NCBI RefSeq assembly: GCF_009859475.1
Contig: NZ_CP044549.1
Span: 1,240,001-1,304,000, forward strand
DNA from: Hydrogenophaga sp. BPS33
GTDB lineage: Bacteria; Pseudomonadota; Gammaproteobacteria; Burkholderiales; Burkholderiaceae_C
Length of the DNA: 64,000 nt
Reading direction: 5' to 3'
The notes beneath the pieces were generated by a model that saw only the letters and a program-made list of their open reading frames with translations, ran no database searches and had not been told where the DNA came from. The position numbers and the translations under genes are program-made. Positions 1 through 10,926 of this stretch are shown in pieces. Every line of letters starts with the position of its first letter. Positions within the stretch are counted from its first letter, which is position 1.

Positions 1-1324
1 TGAAGGTCGGGTCGGCGCTGAAGACCGAGCACACCAGCGAACCTTCGCCGCGGCGGATGAGTCCGTAGGCCTGTTCGATGCTGTCGTAGGCCATGAGCGT
101 GGCCACTGGGCCGAACACTTCAACCTCGTGCAGCACCTTCGCCTTCGTGGGTTCGCGCGAACCCAGCAACACAGGCGCCACGCAGGCAGCCACCTTCGCG
201 TCGGCATCCACCAGCGCGGCACTGCCGCCGTCGAACAGCAGCTCGGCCTCGGCGCGCAACTTGGCGATGCCTTCGATCACGCTGGCTTTCTGCTCCTGGC
301 TCACCAGAGATCCCATGCGCACGGTCTCCGTGCGCGGGTTGCCCACGCTGGTTTTGGCCAGCTTGGCACCGATGGCCTGCGCGGCGGCATCAAAGAGCGC
401 GCGCGGCACGAACACGCGCCGGATCGCGGTGCACTTCTGGCCGGACTTCACCGTCATCTCGCGCGCCACTTCGCTCACGAGCAAGGTGAAGGCTTCGCTG
501 TCGGCGGTGGCCGCCGGGTCGAGCAGGGCACTGTTGAGGCTGTCGGCCTCGATGTTGCAGCGCACCGAACGTTCGGCCACGGCGGGGTGGCTGCGGATGA
601 TGCGCGCGGTCTCGGCCGAGCCGGTGAACGAGACCACGTCGAACGGTTGCAGCTGGTCCATCAGCCCGGCGGAGGAGCCGCAGACCACCGAGAGCGCGCC
701 CGGCGGCAGGATGTTGGCGTCGATCACGTCCTTCACCATGCGTTGCGTGAGCCAGGCGGTGGCGGTGGCCGGCTTGACGATCACCGGCACGCCCGAGAGC
801 AGCGCCGGCGCGGCCTTCTCCCACAGTCCCCAGCTCGGGAAATTGAAGGCGTTGATGAACAGCGCCACGCCGTGGGTGGGCTGCAGGATGTGCTGGGTCT
901 GGAACACCGGGTCCTTGCCCATGCGGAGGCGTTCGCCATCGAGCAGGGCCCGGGCGCTGCCCAGGGCTTCGCCCTGCTTGGCGTAGTAACCCAGGGTGAA
1001 GATGCCGCCGTCGATGTCGACCGCCGAGTCCTTGGTGGTGGTGCCCGAGTTGGCGGTGGCGATCTCGTAATAGGCGTCACGGTGGGCCTGCAGCACCTTG
1101 ACGATGGCGGCGAGCATGCCGGCGCGTTCGCCGTAGCTCAGTGCGCGCAAGGCCTTGCCGCCTTTTTCGCGCGCGAAGGCGAACCCGGCGGCCAGATCGA
1201 GCCCGGCGCTGCTCACGCGGGCGATCTCGGTGCCGAGCACCGGGTCGAACAGCGGCGTGCCGGCGCCAGTGCCGCTTTGCCATTGGCCGCCGAGGAAGTT
1301 GGGAAGCAGGGTGCTGGTGGTCAT
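1..1324 (-). CDS. boxD: 3,4-dehydroadipyl-CoA semialdehyde dehydrogenase (boxD), 3' part cut by window edge
   Basis: The reverse-strand frame opens with an ATG at 1324 and stays open to base 1, giving about 441 codons without a stop, so the C-terminus lies outside the window. The protein starts MTTSTLLPNFLGGQWQSG and shows aldehyde dehydrogenase features: a NAD-site stretch SFTGSAETA and the catalytic cysteine in SGQKCTA near residue 298. In the box pathway this enzyme oxidises the semialdehyde made after BoxC ring cleavage to 3,4-dehydroadipyl-CoA. The assignment rests on its position head-to-head with boxR and next to boxCBA. A PaaN/PaaZ-like aldehyde dehydrogenase of another pathway is the alternative. 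The 175-base gap to boxR carries TGCA repeats that could control both directions. Confidence 0.85.
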   Translation of the reverse strand, partial: MTTSTLLPNFLGGQWQSGTGAGTPLFDPVLGTEIARVSSAGLDLAAGFAFAREKGGKALRALSYGERAGMLAAIVKVLQAHRDAYYEIATANSGTTTKDSAVDIDGGIFTLGYYAKQGEALGSARALLDGERLRMGKDPVFQTQHILQPTHGVALFINAFNFPSWGLWEKAAPALLSGVPVIVKPATATAWLTQRMVKDVIDANILPPGALSVVCGSSAGLMDQLQPFDVVSFTGSAETARIIRSHPAVAERSVRCNIEADSLNSALLDPAATADSEAFTLLVSEVAREMTVKSGQKCTAIRRVFVPRALFDAAAQAIGAKLAKTSVGNPRTETVRMGSLVSQEQKASVIEGIAKLRAEAELLFDGGSAALVDADAKVAACVAPVLLGSREPTKAKVLHEVEVFGPVATLMAYDSIEQAYGLIRRGEGSLVCSVFSADPTF

Positions 1325-1420
1325 GCGTGTCTCGCTGGTGTGTCGTGGAAGCCGCCCGCCGGCGCTGGCCGCAGGCACTGAATGGCGCTATAAATGCACT
1401 ATCTTGCGCTTTTGGGATTG

Positions 1421-1434
1421 TGCATTAAAGTGCA
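1421..1434. promoter_or_regulatory. Candidate BoxR operator (TGCA-N6-TGCA), boxD/boxR intergenic
   Basis: The site reads TGCATTAAAGTGCA, two TGCA boxes separated by six bases. Further single TGCA boxes lie at 1395-1398 and 1471-1474. It differs at one base from the site at 2447-2460. BzdR/BoxR-type regulators of benzoate pathways are known to bind TGCA repeats. The site lies between divergent boxD and boxR, so it could serve autoregulation and boxD control; that is inference. Confidence 0.65.
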
Positions 1435-1499
1435 TGTCTTGACGCTTGGCAAGCCCGTCCAGCGTTTTCCTGCACTGCTCCTTGAAAGGCTAGCTCTTC

Positions 1500-2444
1500 A
1501 TGAACGTCGAAGACAACGGCGTGATGGTGTCCTCCGAAGTGAAGGCGCCCATGGCCGATGAAGAACCGCCGCGGCATCCTTTTCTGGTCGCGCTGGGCGA
1601 ACGGGTGCGCACCCTGCGTTCGCGCCGGGGCATGACGCGCAAGGCGGTGGCGGTGGCGGCCGACGTGTCCGAGCGGCATCTGGCCAATCTGGAGTACGGC
1701 ACGGGCAACGCCTCCATCCTGGTGCTGCTGCAGGTGGCGCAGGCGCTGCACTGCTCGCTCGCGGAACTCATTGGAGATGTGAGTACAAGCTCACCGGAGT
1801 GGCTCCTGATCCGGGAACTGCTGGAAAAGCGCAACGAAACGGACTTGCGGCGCGCGCGCATCGCCATCGGCGGTTTGCTGGGTGGCAGCGCGGCCGCTGG
1901 CGAGGATCCCCGGCGCAAGGCGCGCATCGCCCTGATCGGCCTGCGCGGCGCGGGCAAATCCACGCTGGGGCAGCGCCTGGCCGACGACCTGGGGTTTGCC
2001 TTCATCGAGCTCAGCCGTGAGATCGAGAAATTCGCCGGCTGCAGCATCAACGAGATCCATTCGCTGTATGGCACGCCGGCCTACCGCCGTTACGAGCGGC
2101 GCGCGCTGGAAGAGGCGATCCAGATCTATCCCGAGGTGGTCATCGCCACGCCCGGCGGACTGGTCTCCGATGCGACCAATTTCAACCTGCTGCTCTCCCA
2201 CTGCACCACGGTGTGGCTGCAGGCCGATCCGGCCGACCACATGGGCCGCGTGGCCGCGCAGGGCGACATGCGACCGATGGCCGCCAGCCGCGAGGCGATG
2301 GAGGACTTGAAGCGCATCCTGGCCGGACGCTCGGCCTTCTATTCCAAGGCCGACATGGCGTTCGACACCAGCGCCTACAACCTCGAAGACGCCTTCCAGG
2401 CGCTGCGGATCCAAGTGCGCGAGGCGATCGGCCTGGACATGTAA
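1500..2444 (+). CDS. boxR: BoxR, XRE/shikimate-kinase-like fusion regulator of benzoyl-CoA genes
   Basis: The 314-residue protein has an XRE-type helix-turn-helix at about residues 30-88 (GERVRTLRSRRGMTR, then the recognition region around SERHLANLEYG). A linker follows, then a shikimate-kinase-like domain from about 140 with a P-loop GLRGAGKS at 147-154. This architecture is characteristic of BoxR/BzdR, repressors that sense benzoyl-CoA through the kinase-like domain; the family is known to have lost kinase function. An AAAGG motif sits about 11 bases before the ATG at 1500. The gene lies between boxD (opposite strand) and boxC, with candidate operators on both sides. Identification is secure from architecture and neighbours together. 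Confidence 0.93.
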   Translation: MNVEDNGVMVSSEVKAPMADEEPPRHPFLVALGERVRTLRSRRGMTRKAVAVAADVSERHLANLEYGTGNASILVLLQVAQALHCSLAELIGDVSTSSPEWLLIRELLEKRNETDLRRARIAIGGLLGGSAAAGEDPRRKARIALIGLRGAGKSTLGQRLADDLGFAFIELSREIEKFAGCSINEIHSLYGTPAYRRYERRALEEAIQIYPEVVIATPGGLVSDATNFNLLLSHCTTVWLQADPADHMGRVAAQGDMRPMAASREAMEDLKRILAGRSAFYSKADMAFDTSAYNLEDAFQALRIQVREAIGLDM

Positions 2445-2446
2445 CA

Positions 2447-2460
2447 TGCATAAAAGTGCA
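2447..2460 (+). promoter_or_regulatory. Candidate BoxR operator (TGCA-N6-TGCA) in front of boxC
   Basis: The site reads TGCATAAAAGTGCA and starts just after the boxR stop codon. It ends directly against the -35 element of the promoter at 2461. It matches the site at 1421-1434 at 13 of 14 bases. A bound repressor here would block RNA polymerase, which fits BoxR repression relieved by benzoyl-CoA. Confidence 0.72.
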
Positions 2461-2489
2461 TTGACGGTCTTGAGTTTGTGAAATATTAT
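2461..2489 (+). promoter_or_regulatory. sigma70-like promoter of the boxCBA operon
   Basis: TTGACG at 2461-2466 and TATTAT at 2484-2489 are separated by exactly 17 bases, and each hexamer matches the sigma70 consensus at five of six positions. Transcription would start near 2496, about 105 bases before the boxC ATG. Another TGCA box lies at 2521-2524 in the untranslated leader. Confidence 0.75.
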
Positions 2490-2601
2490 TCACGTCACCA
2501 GGTTCAAGCCGGCATTTGAGTGCAGCTGGTTGGGCCTGATTCCACCGTGGGTCAGAGGCCCGCGGATGCCCCAGATCCCCAGACACAGCCGGAGACTTCC
2601 C

Positions 2602-4269
<1,668 letters not shown>

Positions 4270-4304
4270 TCCCATCCCAGCCACCGAACACGAGGAACCA
4301 GGAC

Positions 4305-5732
4305 ATGTCCACGATCAATTACAGCGAAAAGATCCCCAACAACGTCAACCTCTCCGAAGACCGCACGCTGCAGCGCGCGCTCGAAGGCTGGCAGCCCAAC
4401 TTCATCAACTGGTGGGACGACGTGGGCCCCGAGGGTTCGACCAACCACGAGGTCTACCTGCGCACCGCGGTCAGTGTGGACCCGCAAGGCTGGGCGCAGT
4501 TCGGCCACGTGAAGATGCGCGACTACCGCTGGGGCATCTTCCTGAACCCGGGCGATGCCGAGCGCAAGATCCATTTCGGTGACAACCTGGGCGAGAAGGC
4601 CTGGCAGGACGTGCCCGGCGAACACCGCGCCAACCTGCGCCGCATCATCGTCACGCAGGGCGACACCGAACCCGCGTCGGTCGAACAGCAGCGCCACCTG
4701 GGCCTGACCGCGCCCAGCATGTACGACCTGCGCAACCTGTTCCAGATCAACGTGGAAGAAGGCCGCCACCTGTGGGCCATGGTCTACCTGCTGCACAAGC
4801 ACTTCGGCCGCGATGGCCGCGAAGAAGCCGAGGCGCTGCTGCAGCGCACCTCGGGCGACCAGGACAACCCGCGCATCCTGGGCGCGTTCAATGAGAAGAC
4901 GCCCGACTGGCTGGCCTTCTTCATGTTCACCTACTTCACCGACCGCGACGGCAAGTTCCAGCTCTCCGCGCTGGCCGAGTCCGCGTTCGACCCGCTGGCC
5001 CGCACGACCAAGTTCATGCTGACCGAGGAAGCGCACCACATGTTCGTGGGCGAGAGCGGCGTCTCGCGCGTGCTCACCCGCACCGCGCAGGTGATGAACG
5101 AACTCAAGACCGATGACCCTGCCAAGGTGCGCGCGGCTGGCGCCATCGACCTCGGCACCATCCAGCGTTACCTGAACTTCCACTACTCGGTGACCATCGA
5201 CCTCTTCGGCGCCGACCAGTCGAGCAACGCCGCCATCTTCTACAGCTCGGGCCTCAAGGGCCGGTACGAAGAAGGCAAGCGCAGCGACGACCACGTGCTC
5301 AAGGGCCAGACCTACAAGGTGCTCGAAGTGAAGGACGGCAAGCTCGTCGAGAAGGACGTGCCCATGCTCAACGCGCTCAACGAAGTGCTGCGCGACGACT
5401 TCATCGCCGACTCCGTGGCCGGTGTGAACCGCTGGAACAAGGTGCTGGAGAAGGCCGGCATTCCGACGCGCCTGACCGTGCCGCACAAGGCGTTCAACCG
5501 CCAGATCGGTGCGCTGGCCGGCATCAAGATGTCGCCCGATGGCCGCGTGGTGAGCGAGGCCGAGTGGGAAGCCAAGAAGAGCGAATGGCTGCCGACGCCG
5601 GAAGACTTCGCCTTCGTCGCCTCGCTCATGGGCCGCGTGGTCGACCCAGGCAAGTTCGCCGGCTGGATCGCGCCGCCGGTGATGGGCATCAACCGGCAGC
5701 CGGTCGATTTTGAATATGTGCGCTTCGGCTAA
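4305..5732 (+). CDS. boxB: BoxB, benzoyl-CoA 2,3-epoxidase oxygenase component
   Basis: BoxB is the diiron oxygenase that epoxidises benzoyl-CoA at the 2,3 bond using O2 and electrons from BoxA. The 475-residue protein shows two ExxH-type iron-binding segments, EEGRHLWAM with E152/H155 and EEAHHMFVGE with E241/H244. These are typical of class I diiron proteins. Length and motifs match the BoxB family. It follows boxC by 35 bases with an AGGAACCAGG-type ribosome site. A 187-base spacer with three palindromic repeats separates it from boxA, the electron donor. The product is soluble, with no signal peptide. Confidence 0.94.
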   Translation: MSTINYSEKIPNNVNLSEDRTLQRALEGWQPNFINWWDDVGPEGSTNHEVYLRTAVSVDPQGWAQFGHVKMRDYRWGIFLNPGDAERKIHFGDNLGEKAWQDVPGEHRANLRRIIVTQGDTEPASVEQQRHLGLTAPSMYDLRNLFQINVEEGRHLWAMVYLLHKHFGRDGREEAEALLQRTSGDQDNPRILGAFNEKTPDWLAFFMFTYFTDRDGKFQLSALAESAFDPLARTTKFMLTEEAHHMFVGESGVSRVLTRTAQVMNELKTDDPAKVRAAGAIDLGTIQRYLNFHYSVTIDLFGADQSSNAAIFYSSGLKGRYEEGKRSDDHVLKGQTYKVLEVKDGKLVEKDVPMLNALNEVLRDDFIADSVAGVNRWNKVLEKAGIPTRLTVPHKAFNRQIGALAGIKMSPDGRVVSEAEWEAKKSEWLPTPEDFAFVASLMGRVVDPGKFAGWIAPPVMGINRQPVDFEYVRFG

Positions 5733-5740
5733 GTGCATCA

Positions 5741-5898
5741 CTCCCTCTCCCGCTTGCGGGAGAGGGTTGGGGTGAGGCAAATCGAATGCATCTGCGCAGC
5801 GACCATCTACTCCCTCTCCCGCTTGCGGGAGAGGGTTGGGGTGAGGGTCTCCGCACGCTGATACCCTCACCCTGCCCTCTCCCGCACGCGGGAGAGGG
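5741..5898. repeat. Three palindromic REP-like repeats between boxB and boxA
   Basis: Copies at 5741-5777 and 5810-5846 share CCCTCTCCCGCTTGCGGGAG followed by AGGGTTGGGGTGAGG. A third, inverted and diverged copy lies at 5864-5898. Each folds into a strong hairpin of the form CCCTCTCCCG/CGGGAGAGGG. Such extragenic palindromes are common and dispersed in Comamonadaceae genomes. Inside an operon they may stabilise the upstream mRNA or attenuate boxA, which is inference. Confidence 0.8.
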
Positions 5899-5919
5899 TT
5901 CCCCATGCAGGAGAGACCC

Positions 5920-7221
5920 ATGAACGCCATTGCCGAAACCGCTGTCATCAAGCAGCACCTGATCGATCCCGAGATCTGCATCCGCTGCAACACCTGCGAA
6001 GCAATCTGCCCGGTGCAGGCGATCACGCACGACAACCTCAACTACGTGGTCGATGCCTCCAAGTGCAACCTGTGCATGGACTGCATCTCGCCGTGCCCCA
6101 CCGGCTCGATCGACAACTGGCGCAGCATGCCGCGCATTCGCGCCTACTCGATCGAGGAGCAGCTGAAGTGGGAAGAACTGCCCGCCGAATTGCCGCCGGA
6201 AGAACTTGAAGGGCTGGTCGATGCCGACCCCGAAGCCGCCGTGGCACCCACGCCGGCCGCGCCGCCGGCGGTGGTGAAGGACCCGAGCGGCCAGGAGACC
6301 TTCAACTCCTCGGCCTTCGGCGCCACGCTGCCACCCTGGTCGGCCGCGCATGCCTACAGCAACATCTACGGCCCCAAGGCCACGCAGAAAACCGTGACGG
6401 CCACGGTGGTGGGCAACGTGCGCGTGACCGAAGTCGGCAAGACCGCCGGCAGCGACTACGACACGCACCACATCGTGCTGGACTTCGGCGCCATGCCGTT
6501 TCCGGTGCTGGAGGGGCAGAGCATCGGCGTGGTGCCGCCGGGCGTCGACGACATCGGCCGCAAGCACCACCCGCGCCAGTACTCCATCGCCAGCCCGCGC
6601 AACGGCGAGCGCCCGGGCTACAACAACCTCTCGCTCACCATCAAGCGCGTGCTGCAAGACCACGACGGCGACCCTGTGCGCGGCGTGGCGAGCAACTACA
6701 TGTGCGACCTCCAGGTGGGCGACAAGGTGGAGGTGATCGGCCCGTTCGGCACCAGCTTCCTGATGCCGAACCACCCGCGTTCGAACATCGTGATGATCTG
6801 CACCGGCACCGGCAGCGCACCCATGCGCGCCATGACGGAATGGCGCCGCCGCCTGCGCGCCTCGGGCAAGTTCGAAGGCGGCAAGCTCATGCTGTTCTTC
6901 GGCGCGCGCACGCAGGAAGAGCTGCCGTACTTTGGCCCGCTGCAAAGCCTGCCCAAGGACTTCATCGACATCAACTTCGCCTTCAGCCGCACGCCCGGCC
7001 AGCCCAAGCGCTACGTGCAGGACGCGATGCGCGAGCGCGCGGCCGATCTTGCGCAGTTGGTGCAGGACCCGAACACTTTCTTCTATGTCTGCGGTCTGAA
7101 GAGCATGGAAGAGGGCGTGGTACTCGCGCTGCGCGACGTGGTGCAAGGTGCGGGCCTGAACTGGGACACGGTGGGCGGTGCGCTCAAGCGCGAAGGCCGG
7201 TTGCACCTGGAGACGTACTGA
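5920..7221 (+). CDS. boxA: BoxA, NADPH-dependent reductase component of benzoyl-CoA 2,3-epoxidase
   Basis: BoxA passes electrons from NADPH through FAD and two iron-sulfur clusters to BoxB. The 433-residue protein carries two 4Fe-4S ferredoxin motifs (C20, C23, C26, C30 and C49, C52, C55, C59). A proline/alanine-rich linker follows at about 95-135. The C-terminal part is a ferredoxin-NADP reductase-like module with the FAD motif RQYS near 219 and the NADPH motif GTGSAP near 293. An AGGAGAG ribosome site precedes the ATG at 5920; an in-frame ATG at 5905 lacks one. Its place at the end of boxCBA and the ferredoxin-FNR fusion are diagnostic. Confidence 0.93.
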   Translation: MNAIAETAVIKQHLIDPEICIRCNTCEAICPVQAITHDNLNYVVDASKCNLCMDCISPCPTGSIDNWRSMPRIRAYSIEEQLKWEELPAELPPEELEGLVDADPEAAVAPTPAAPPAVVKDPSGQETFNSSAFGATLPPWSAAHAYSNIYGPKATQKTVTATVVGNVRVTEVGKTAGSDYDTHHIVLDFGAMPFPVLEGQSIGVVPPGVDDIGRKHHPRQYSIASPRNGERPGYNNLSLTIKRVLQDHDGDPVRGVASNYMCDLQVGDKVEVIGPFGTSFLMPNHPRSNIVMICTGTGSAPMRAMTEWRRRLRASGKFEGGKLMLFFGARTQEELPYFGPLQSLPKDFIDINFAFSRTPGQPKRYVQDAMRERAADLAQLVQDPNTFFYVCGLKSMEEGVVLALRDVVQGAGLNWDTVGGALKREGRLHLETY

Positions 7222-7542
7222 TCTCTTGCGTCCGTCCGGTTTCGCGCAGACGGGGTGGGTGATCCAGCGCTTTCTCACAGGATGGTGGTGGTGCCCGCGG
7301 GCGCAGGCCCATTTCGCGGTTGCCACAGAGTGGGCGCGCCCACCCGGTGTTGACGGCATGGTGCATGCGCGCACGGGAAACCGCCCGCGACGGGGGCCGG
7401 AGAACGCGGGTGCCGCCGCCGTCCTGGCGCGAGGTAGCCGCCTGAAACGCAACGAGGACCCAAGAGGCAATGGGACGAGAGCGCGGCCAGAACGCTGTGG
7501 GGAATAAACTCGGTTCCCTCCCCGCACACCCCCAATAACGCC
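7222..7542. other. 321-base gene-free gap between boxA and upp
   Basis: I see no convincing coding frame here. The stretch contains a perfect 14-base palindrome GTGGGCGCGCCCAC at 7330-7343 and several GC-rich potential hairpins, so it could hold the boxA terminator and a structured upp leader. I could not match it to 6S RNA, RNase P RNA, or TPP, cobalamin or SAM riboswitch motifs. Confidence 0.5.
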
Positions 7543-8175
7543 ATGAGCCGAGACGTTCACATCATTGACCACCCCCTGGTCCAGCACAAGCTCACGCTGA
7601 TGCGCCGCAAAGACACCAGCACCAAGAGCTTCCGCGAGCTGGTGCACGAGCTGAGCGCGTTGCTCGCCTACGAGATCACGCGCGACATGCCCATGCAGGA
7701 GATCGAGATCGAAACGCCGCTGGAGAAGATGACTTCGCGCGTGATCGACGGTAAGAAGGTGGTGCTGGCCTCCATCCTGCGCGCCGGCAACGGTTTCCTG
7801 GACGGCATGCTGCAGGTCATTCCTGGCGCGCGCGTCGGGCACATCGGCCTGTACCGCGACCCCGCCACGCTCAAGGCGGTGGAGTACTACTTCAAGATGC
7901 CGCAGGGCATGGAAGAGCGCGACGTGATCGTGCTCGACCCGATGCTGGCCACCGGCAACTCGGCGGTGATGGCGGTGGACCGGTTGAAGAAAACCCAGCC
8001 GCGCTCGATCCGCTTCGTCTGCCTGGTGACCTGCCCCGAGGGCCTGAAAACCTTTCACGACGCGCACCCCGACGTGCCGGTCTACACGCCGGCGGTGGAC
8101 CGTGGACTCAACGAGCACGGCTACATCGTGCCGGGGCTGGGCGACGCGGGCGATCGGATTTTCGGCACGAAGTAG
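7543..8175 (+). CDS. upp: Uracil phosphoribosyltransferase
   Basis: This pyrimidine salvage enzyme converts uracil and PRPP to UMP and pyrophosphate. The 210-residue protein has the PRPP-binding motif [14 protein letters not shown] at about 127-140 and the uracil-binding C-terminus [17 protein letters not shown]. Both length and motifs are typical of bacterial Upp. The gene stands alone, downstream of the gap at 7222-7542 and followed by a hairpin region. Confidence 0.95.
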   Translation: MSRDVHIIDHPLVQHKLTLMRRKDTSTKSFRELVHELSALLAYEITRDMPMQEIEIETPLEKMTSRVIDGKKVVLASILRAGNGFLDGMLQVIPGARVGHIGLYRDPATLKAVEYYFKMPQGMEERDVIVLDPMLATGNSAVMAVDRLKKTQPRSIRFVCLVTCPEGLKTFHDAHPDVPVYTPAVDRGLNEHGYIVPGLGDAGDRIFGTK

Positions 8176-8184
8176 GCTCCCCCC

Positions 8185-8217
8185 GCGCCGCGCCTGCGGC
8201 GCGTCACCCCTCAGGGG
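8185..8217 (+). terminator. Hairpin pair after upp, possible terminator
   Basis: GCGCCGC at 8185-8191 pairs with GCGGCGC at 8196-8202 around a four-base loop. A smaller CCCC-TCA-GGGG hairpin follows at 8207-8217. There is no clear U-tract, so termination is possible but not shown. The rest of the 180-base gap to the next gene holds nothing else I can recognise. Confidence 0.4.
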
Positions 8218-8355
8218 CAATGCCTGTGGCCTGGCAAAGCCAGTTCCACGGCATTTCTGGATGGGCATTGAACCGGGTTCGCATCGTTCTGGGGAACCAA
8301 TGGGTGTGAGCCTTGCCCCAATGGGGCGATCTTTCTTGCGGTAACGTCCACCTCC

Positions 8356-10917
8356 ATGAACACCTCGCCCCGTCCATTGCCCATCCGCTTCTGGAACCTG
8401 GGTTGGTCTTCCCTGGTCCGTGATTGGCGTGCGGGCGAGCTGCGCCTGCTCATGCTCGCCGTCACGCTGGCCGTGGCCGCGCTCACCGCGGTGGGCTTCT
8501 TTGCCGATCGGCTGCAGGGCGGTTTGCAGCGCGATGCGCGGGCGCTGATCGGCGGCGATGCGGTGGTGCGCAGCGACAACGCGCCGCCCGACACGTTCGG
8601 GGCCAAGGCGCGCGAACTGGGCCTGTCGGTGGTGCAGACCCTTACCTTCCCCACCATGGGCCGCGCGCGCGACGAAGACGGCGGCTCGGCGCGCCTGGTG
8701 GCGCTCAAGTCGGTGGGCGAGGGCTATCCCCTGCGCGGCGCGCTGCGCGTGGCCGACGCGCTGGACGCGCCCGATGCCGTCACGCGCGAGATTCCTGCGC
8801 CCGGCACCGCCTGGGTCGATGGCGCCCTGCTCGCCGCGCTCGACCTGAAAGTGGGCCAGGCCCTGCTGCTGGGCGACAGCAGCTTCACCATCACCAAGCT
8901 GATCGCCGCCGAACCCGACCGCGGCGGTGGCTTCATGAGCTTCGCGCCACGCGTCATGCTCAACAACGCCGATTTGCCCGCCACCGGCCTGGTGCAGCCG
9001 GCCAGCCGCCTGAACTACCGCCTTGCGGTGGCAGGCGACGATGGGCGGGTGGGCCAGTTCACCCGCTGGGCGAAACAAGCCATTGAGCAGCGCGAGGTGC
9101 GCGGCCTGCGGCTGGAGGCCCTGGAAAGCGGCCAACCCGAAATGCAGCGCACGCTGGGGCGCGCCGAACAGTTCCTCAACCTGGTGGCCCTGCTGGCCGC
9201 GCTGCTGTGCGCCGTGGCCGTGGCGATCGCCGCGCGCGGCTTCGCCCAGCGCCACCTGGACGACTGCGCCATGCTGCGCGTGCTCGGGCTCTCGCAAGGC
9301 ACCATGGCGCGCGCCTACACCTTCGAATTCGCGCTCACCGGTCTGATCGCCAGTGCGCTGGGCGTGGTGATCGGCTACGCGGTGCACCACGTGTTTGTGG
9401 TGCTGCTCGCCGGCCTGGTTGACGCGAGCCTGCCCGCGCCCGGCGTCACGCCCGTGCTGCTCGGCCTGGGCATGGGCTTGACGCTGATGATGGCCTTCGG
9501 CCTGCCGCCAGTGCTGCAACTGGCGCAGGTGCCGCCGCTGCGCGTGATCCGCCGCGACGTCGGCCAGCTCAAGCCGGCCACGCTGGTGGTGCTCGGCGTG
9601 GGCCTGCTGGGTTTTGCGGTGCTGCTCATGGCGGCCAGCCGCGACCTGCTGCTCGGCGGCATCGCGGTGGGCGGCTTTGCGGGTGCGGTGCTGCTCTTCG
9701 CGCTGGCCAGCCTGGGCGCGGTGCGCCTGCTGCGTGCCAGCGTGAACGAAAATACTGCGCCGCGCGCCCTCGTCATGGCCACGCGCCAGTTCACCGCGCG
9801 CCCGGCCTATGCGGTGGTGCAGATCAGCGCGCTGGCCGTGGGCCTGCTGGCGCTGGTGCTGCTGGTGCTGCTGCGCACCGACCTCATCTCCAGCTGGCGC
9901 AACGCCACGCCGCCCGACGTGCCCAACCGCTTCGTCATCAACGTGCAGCCCGAACAAAGCGAAGCCTTCCAGCAGGCGCTGCGCAAGGCCGGCGTGGAGC
10001 GCTACGACTGGCACACCATGATCCGGGGGCGCCTGGTCAGCATCAATGGCAAGACCGTGAACCCCGACGACTTCGAAGGCGAACGCGCACAGCGCCTGGT
10101 GGACCGCGAGTTCAACCTCTCCAACATGGCGCAGGTGCCCGAGCACAACCCCATCGTCGCGGGCAAGTGGACCGAGAACGAGGCCGATGCGCTCAGCGTG
10201 GAAGAGGGTCTGGCCGAAGAACTCGGCCTGAAGCTCGGTGACCGCATGGCATTCGACATCGCGGGCCAGGTGAGCGAAGGGCGCATCACCAGCCTGCGCA
10301 AGGTCGACTGGGGCTCCATGCGCGTGAACTTCGTTGTGGTGTTTCCGGTGGCCGACGTGCCCAATGTGCCAGTGAGCTACATCAGCGCCTTCCGCGCCCC
10401 CGAGGCCGCCAACGGCCAGACGGGCAGCAACGGATTCGACAACGCGCTGGTGCGCGAATTCCCCAACATCACCAACGTCGACATGACGCAGACCATCGCC
10501 CAGGTGCAGCGCGTGCTCGGGCAGGTGATCGGCGCGGTGGAGTTTCTGTTCGCCTTCACGCTGGCCGCCGGCCTGGTGGTGCTGCTCACGGCCATCACCG
10601 CCACGCGGGGGGAGCGCGAGCGCGAGTTCGCGATCCTGCGCGCGGTGGGTGCCGGCTCGGGTCTGCTGCAGCAGGTGCAGCGCATCGAACTGCTGGGCGT
10701 CGGTTTGCTCGCCGGCTTCCTGGCCTCGGTGGTGGCCGTGATCGTGGGTTGGGCATTGGCGCGCTATGTGTTCCAGTTCGCCTGGACCGCATCGCCCTGG
10801 GTGCCGCTGGCCGGCGCCATCGCGGGCGCAGTGCTCGCGCTGATGGCCGGTTGGTGGGGGCTGCGCAGTGTGCTGCGCACGCCCGTGGTGGAAACCTTGC
10901 GCAAAGCTGCTGTGTGA
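8356..10917 (+). CDS. ABC transporter permease of the FtsX/MacB-like family (YbbP type)
   Basis: The 853-residue integral membrane protein has an N-terminal membrane anchor near residues 30-50 and a large periplasmic domain. Groups of hydrophobic helices follow around 275-480 and again in the last 150 residues, giving the two FtsX-like modules of the long YbbP/LolE-like permeases. The family works with a separate ATPase (YbbA-like) in export of lipoproteins or lipophilic compounds. No ATPase gene adjoins it here; the neighbours are upp and a truncated hemoglobin, so its partner must be encoded elsewhere. The substrate is unknown. Confidence 0.8.
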   Translation: MNTSPRPLPIRFWNLGWSSLVRDWRAGELRLLMLAVTLAVAALTAVGFFADRLQGGLQRDARALIGGDAVVRSDNAPPDTFGAKARELGLSVVQTLTFPTMGRARDEDGGSARLVALKSVGEGYPLRGALRVADALDAPDAVTREIPAPGTAWVDGALLAALDLKVGQALLLGDSSFTITKLIAAEPDRGGGFMSFAPRVMLNNADLPATGLVQPASRLNYRLAVAGDDGRVGQFTRWAKQAIEQREVRGLRLEALESGQPEMQRTLGRAEQFLNLVALLAALLCAVAVAIAARGFAQRHLDDCAMLRVLGLSQGTMARAYTFEFALTGLIASALGVVIGYAVHHVFVVLLAGLVDASLPAPGVTPVLLGLGMGLTLMMAFGLPPVLQLAQVPPLRVIRRDVGQLKPATLVVLGVGLLGFAVLLMAASRDLLLGGIAVGGFAGAVLLFALASLGAVRLLRASVNENTAPRALVMATRQFTARPAYAVVQISALAVGLLALVLLVLLRTDLISSWRNATPPDVPNRFVINVQPEQSEAFQQALRKAGVERYDWHTMIRGRLVSINGKTVNPDDFEGERAQRLVDREFNLSNMAQVPEHNPIVAGKWTENEADALSVEEGLAEELGLKLGDRMAFDIAGQVSEGRITSLRKVDWGSMRVNFVVVFPVADVPNVPVSYISAFRAPEAANGQTGSNGFDNALVREFPNITNVDMTQTIAQVQRVLGQVIGAVEFLFAFTLAAGLVVLLTAITATRGEREREFAILRAVGAGSGLLQQVQRIELLGVGLLAGFLASVVAVIVGWALARYVFQFAWTASPWVPLAGAIAGAVLALMAGWWGLRSVLRTPVVETLRKAAV

Positions 10918-10926
10918 GCGTCTGAG

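Noticed and set aside
7222..7542. 6S RNA, RNase P RNA or a known riboswitch before upp
   Set aside because: None of the conserved boxes of these families could be located.
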